Shown: positions 63,730 through 64,000 of the stretch, one piece after another | Layout: the number at the start of each line of letters is the position of its first letter | Numbering within the stretch: the stretch's first letter is position 1 | Origin: Shinisaurus crocodilurus | Lineage: Eukaryota > Chordata > Lepidosauria > Squamata > Shinisauridae | Length of the DNA: 64,000 nt | NCBI GenBank assembly: GCA_021292165.1 | Contig: CM037877.1 | Span: 205,944,715 to 206,008,714 of the forward strand | Reading direction: 5' to 3' | Program-made: the position numbers and the translations under genes | The notes under the pieces: model-generated | Seen by the model: only the letters and a program-made list of their open reading frames with translations | What the model was told of the DNA's origin: nothing | The model's database searches: none

Positions 63730-64000
63730 ATGGTAGAAGGCCCTGTGGTAGAAGAGAGGGACGGTCCTGGATGTATTTCTTTCTTTTCTAAATTTTATTT
63801 AACTTTATTTCAAACATTTTATATAAAACAAATAAAAAAACATACATATAACTGCTAAGGTGCACCCATCACCACGGGACCAAGAAATAATTTCTATCAT
63901 AATAATATATCATAATAATCCATTCAATATTCCAAAAATACATCATATCTTGACATGGCTTACTCCCCTTTCCCTTTACTAAAACATAGTCTAGGAATAG
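63730..64000. other. No gene seen; window edge
   Basis: A/T-rich, AAACAAATAAAAAAACATAC may be a retroposon tail. It runs off the window. Confidence 0.4.

Overview
The window looks like vertebrate, most probably squamate reptile, nuclear DNA. The reasons are the repeat content: a CR1 LINE with the typical CR1 3' end, tRNA-derived SINEs with a (AAAT)n tail of the kind common in lizards and snakes, 5S-rRNA-headed SINEs that share the CR1 3' end, L2-type LINE fragments, and many short hAT and Harbinger-like DNA transposons. The species call is inference; no database search was possible. I found no exon of a host protein gene, no tRNA or rRNA gene and no CRISPR. The window is intergenic or intronic. 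Almost every open reading frame is chance, or is a remnant of a retrotransposon.

Layout. 0-9 kb: scattered hAT MITEs (217-353, 1215-1555, 4690-4959, 6192-6369, 6650-6769), an L2 relic, a 5S-SINE and a mariner/Tigger-like element (7254-7535). 9.95-12.4 kb: an unclassified repeat containing three C-rich minisatellite blocks, split by a hAT element (10805-11487). 12.4-17 kb: 5S-SINEs, L2 fragments, a tRNA-SINE and a very GC-rich hAT element (15886-17014). 19.9-22.7 kb: a CR1 ORF2 fragment with an almost intact reverse transcriptase, broken by one stop codon and by a ~490-bp insert in its 3' part. 25-30 kb: an L2-type LINE split by a GAGTC-rich hAT element and an LTR-like block, then a second GAGTC element fused to a perfect 167-bp-arm palindrome. 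31-39 kb: Harbinger-like MITEs, L2, SINEs and a third GAGTC element. 39-50 kb: the least repeat-dense part, with a candidate conserved non-coding block near 49.4-49.6 kb. 50-64 kb: microsatellites, more hAT MITEs, L2, a decayed minus-strand CR1-type LINE and two further SINEs.

How the parts relate. The CR1 element and the 5S-SINEs end in the same 3' sequence, which fits SINE mobilisation by CR1 machinery. The hAT elements are non-autonomous; ten intervals show exact 8-bp target duplications and several more show 6-7 of 8, so insertion boundaries are firm. Nested insertions give a relative order: L2 before GAGTC-hAT, minisatellite before hAT, Harbinger before 5S-SINE, CR1 before the 490-bp insert. 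The most unusual items are the GAGTC-rich hAT family, the perfect palindrome that copies one of its ends, the hammerhead-like motif in the insert inside CR1, and the G/C-strand-asymmetric minisatellite.
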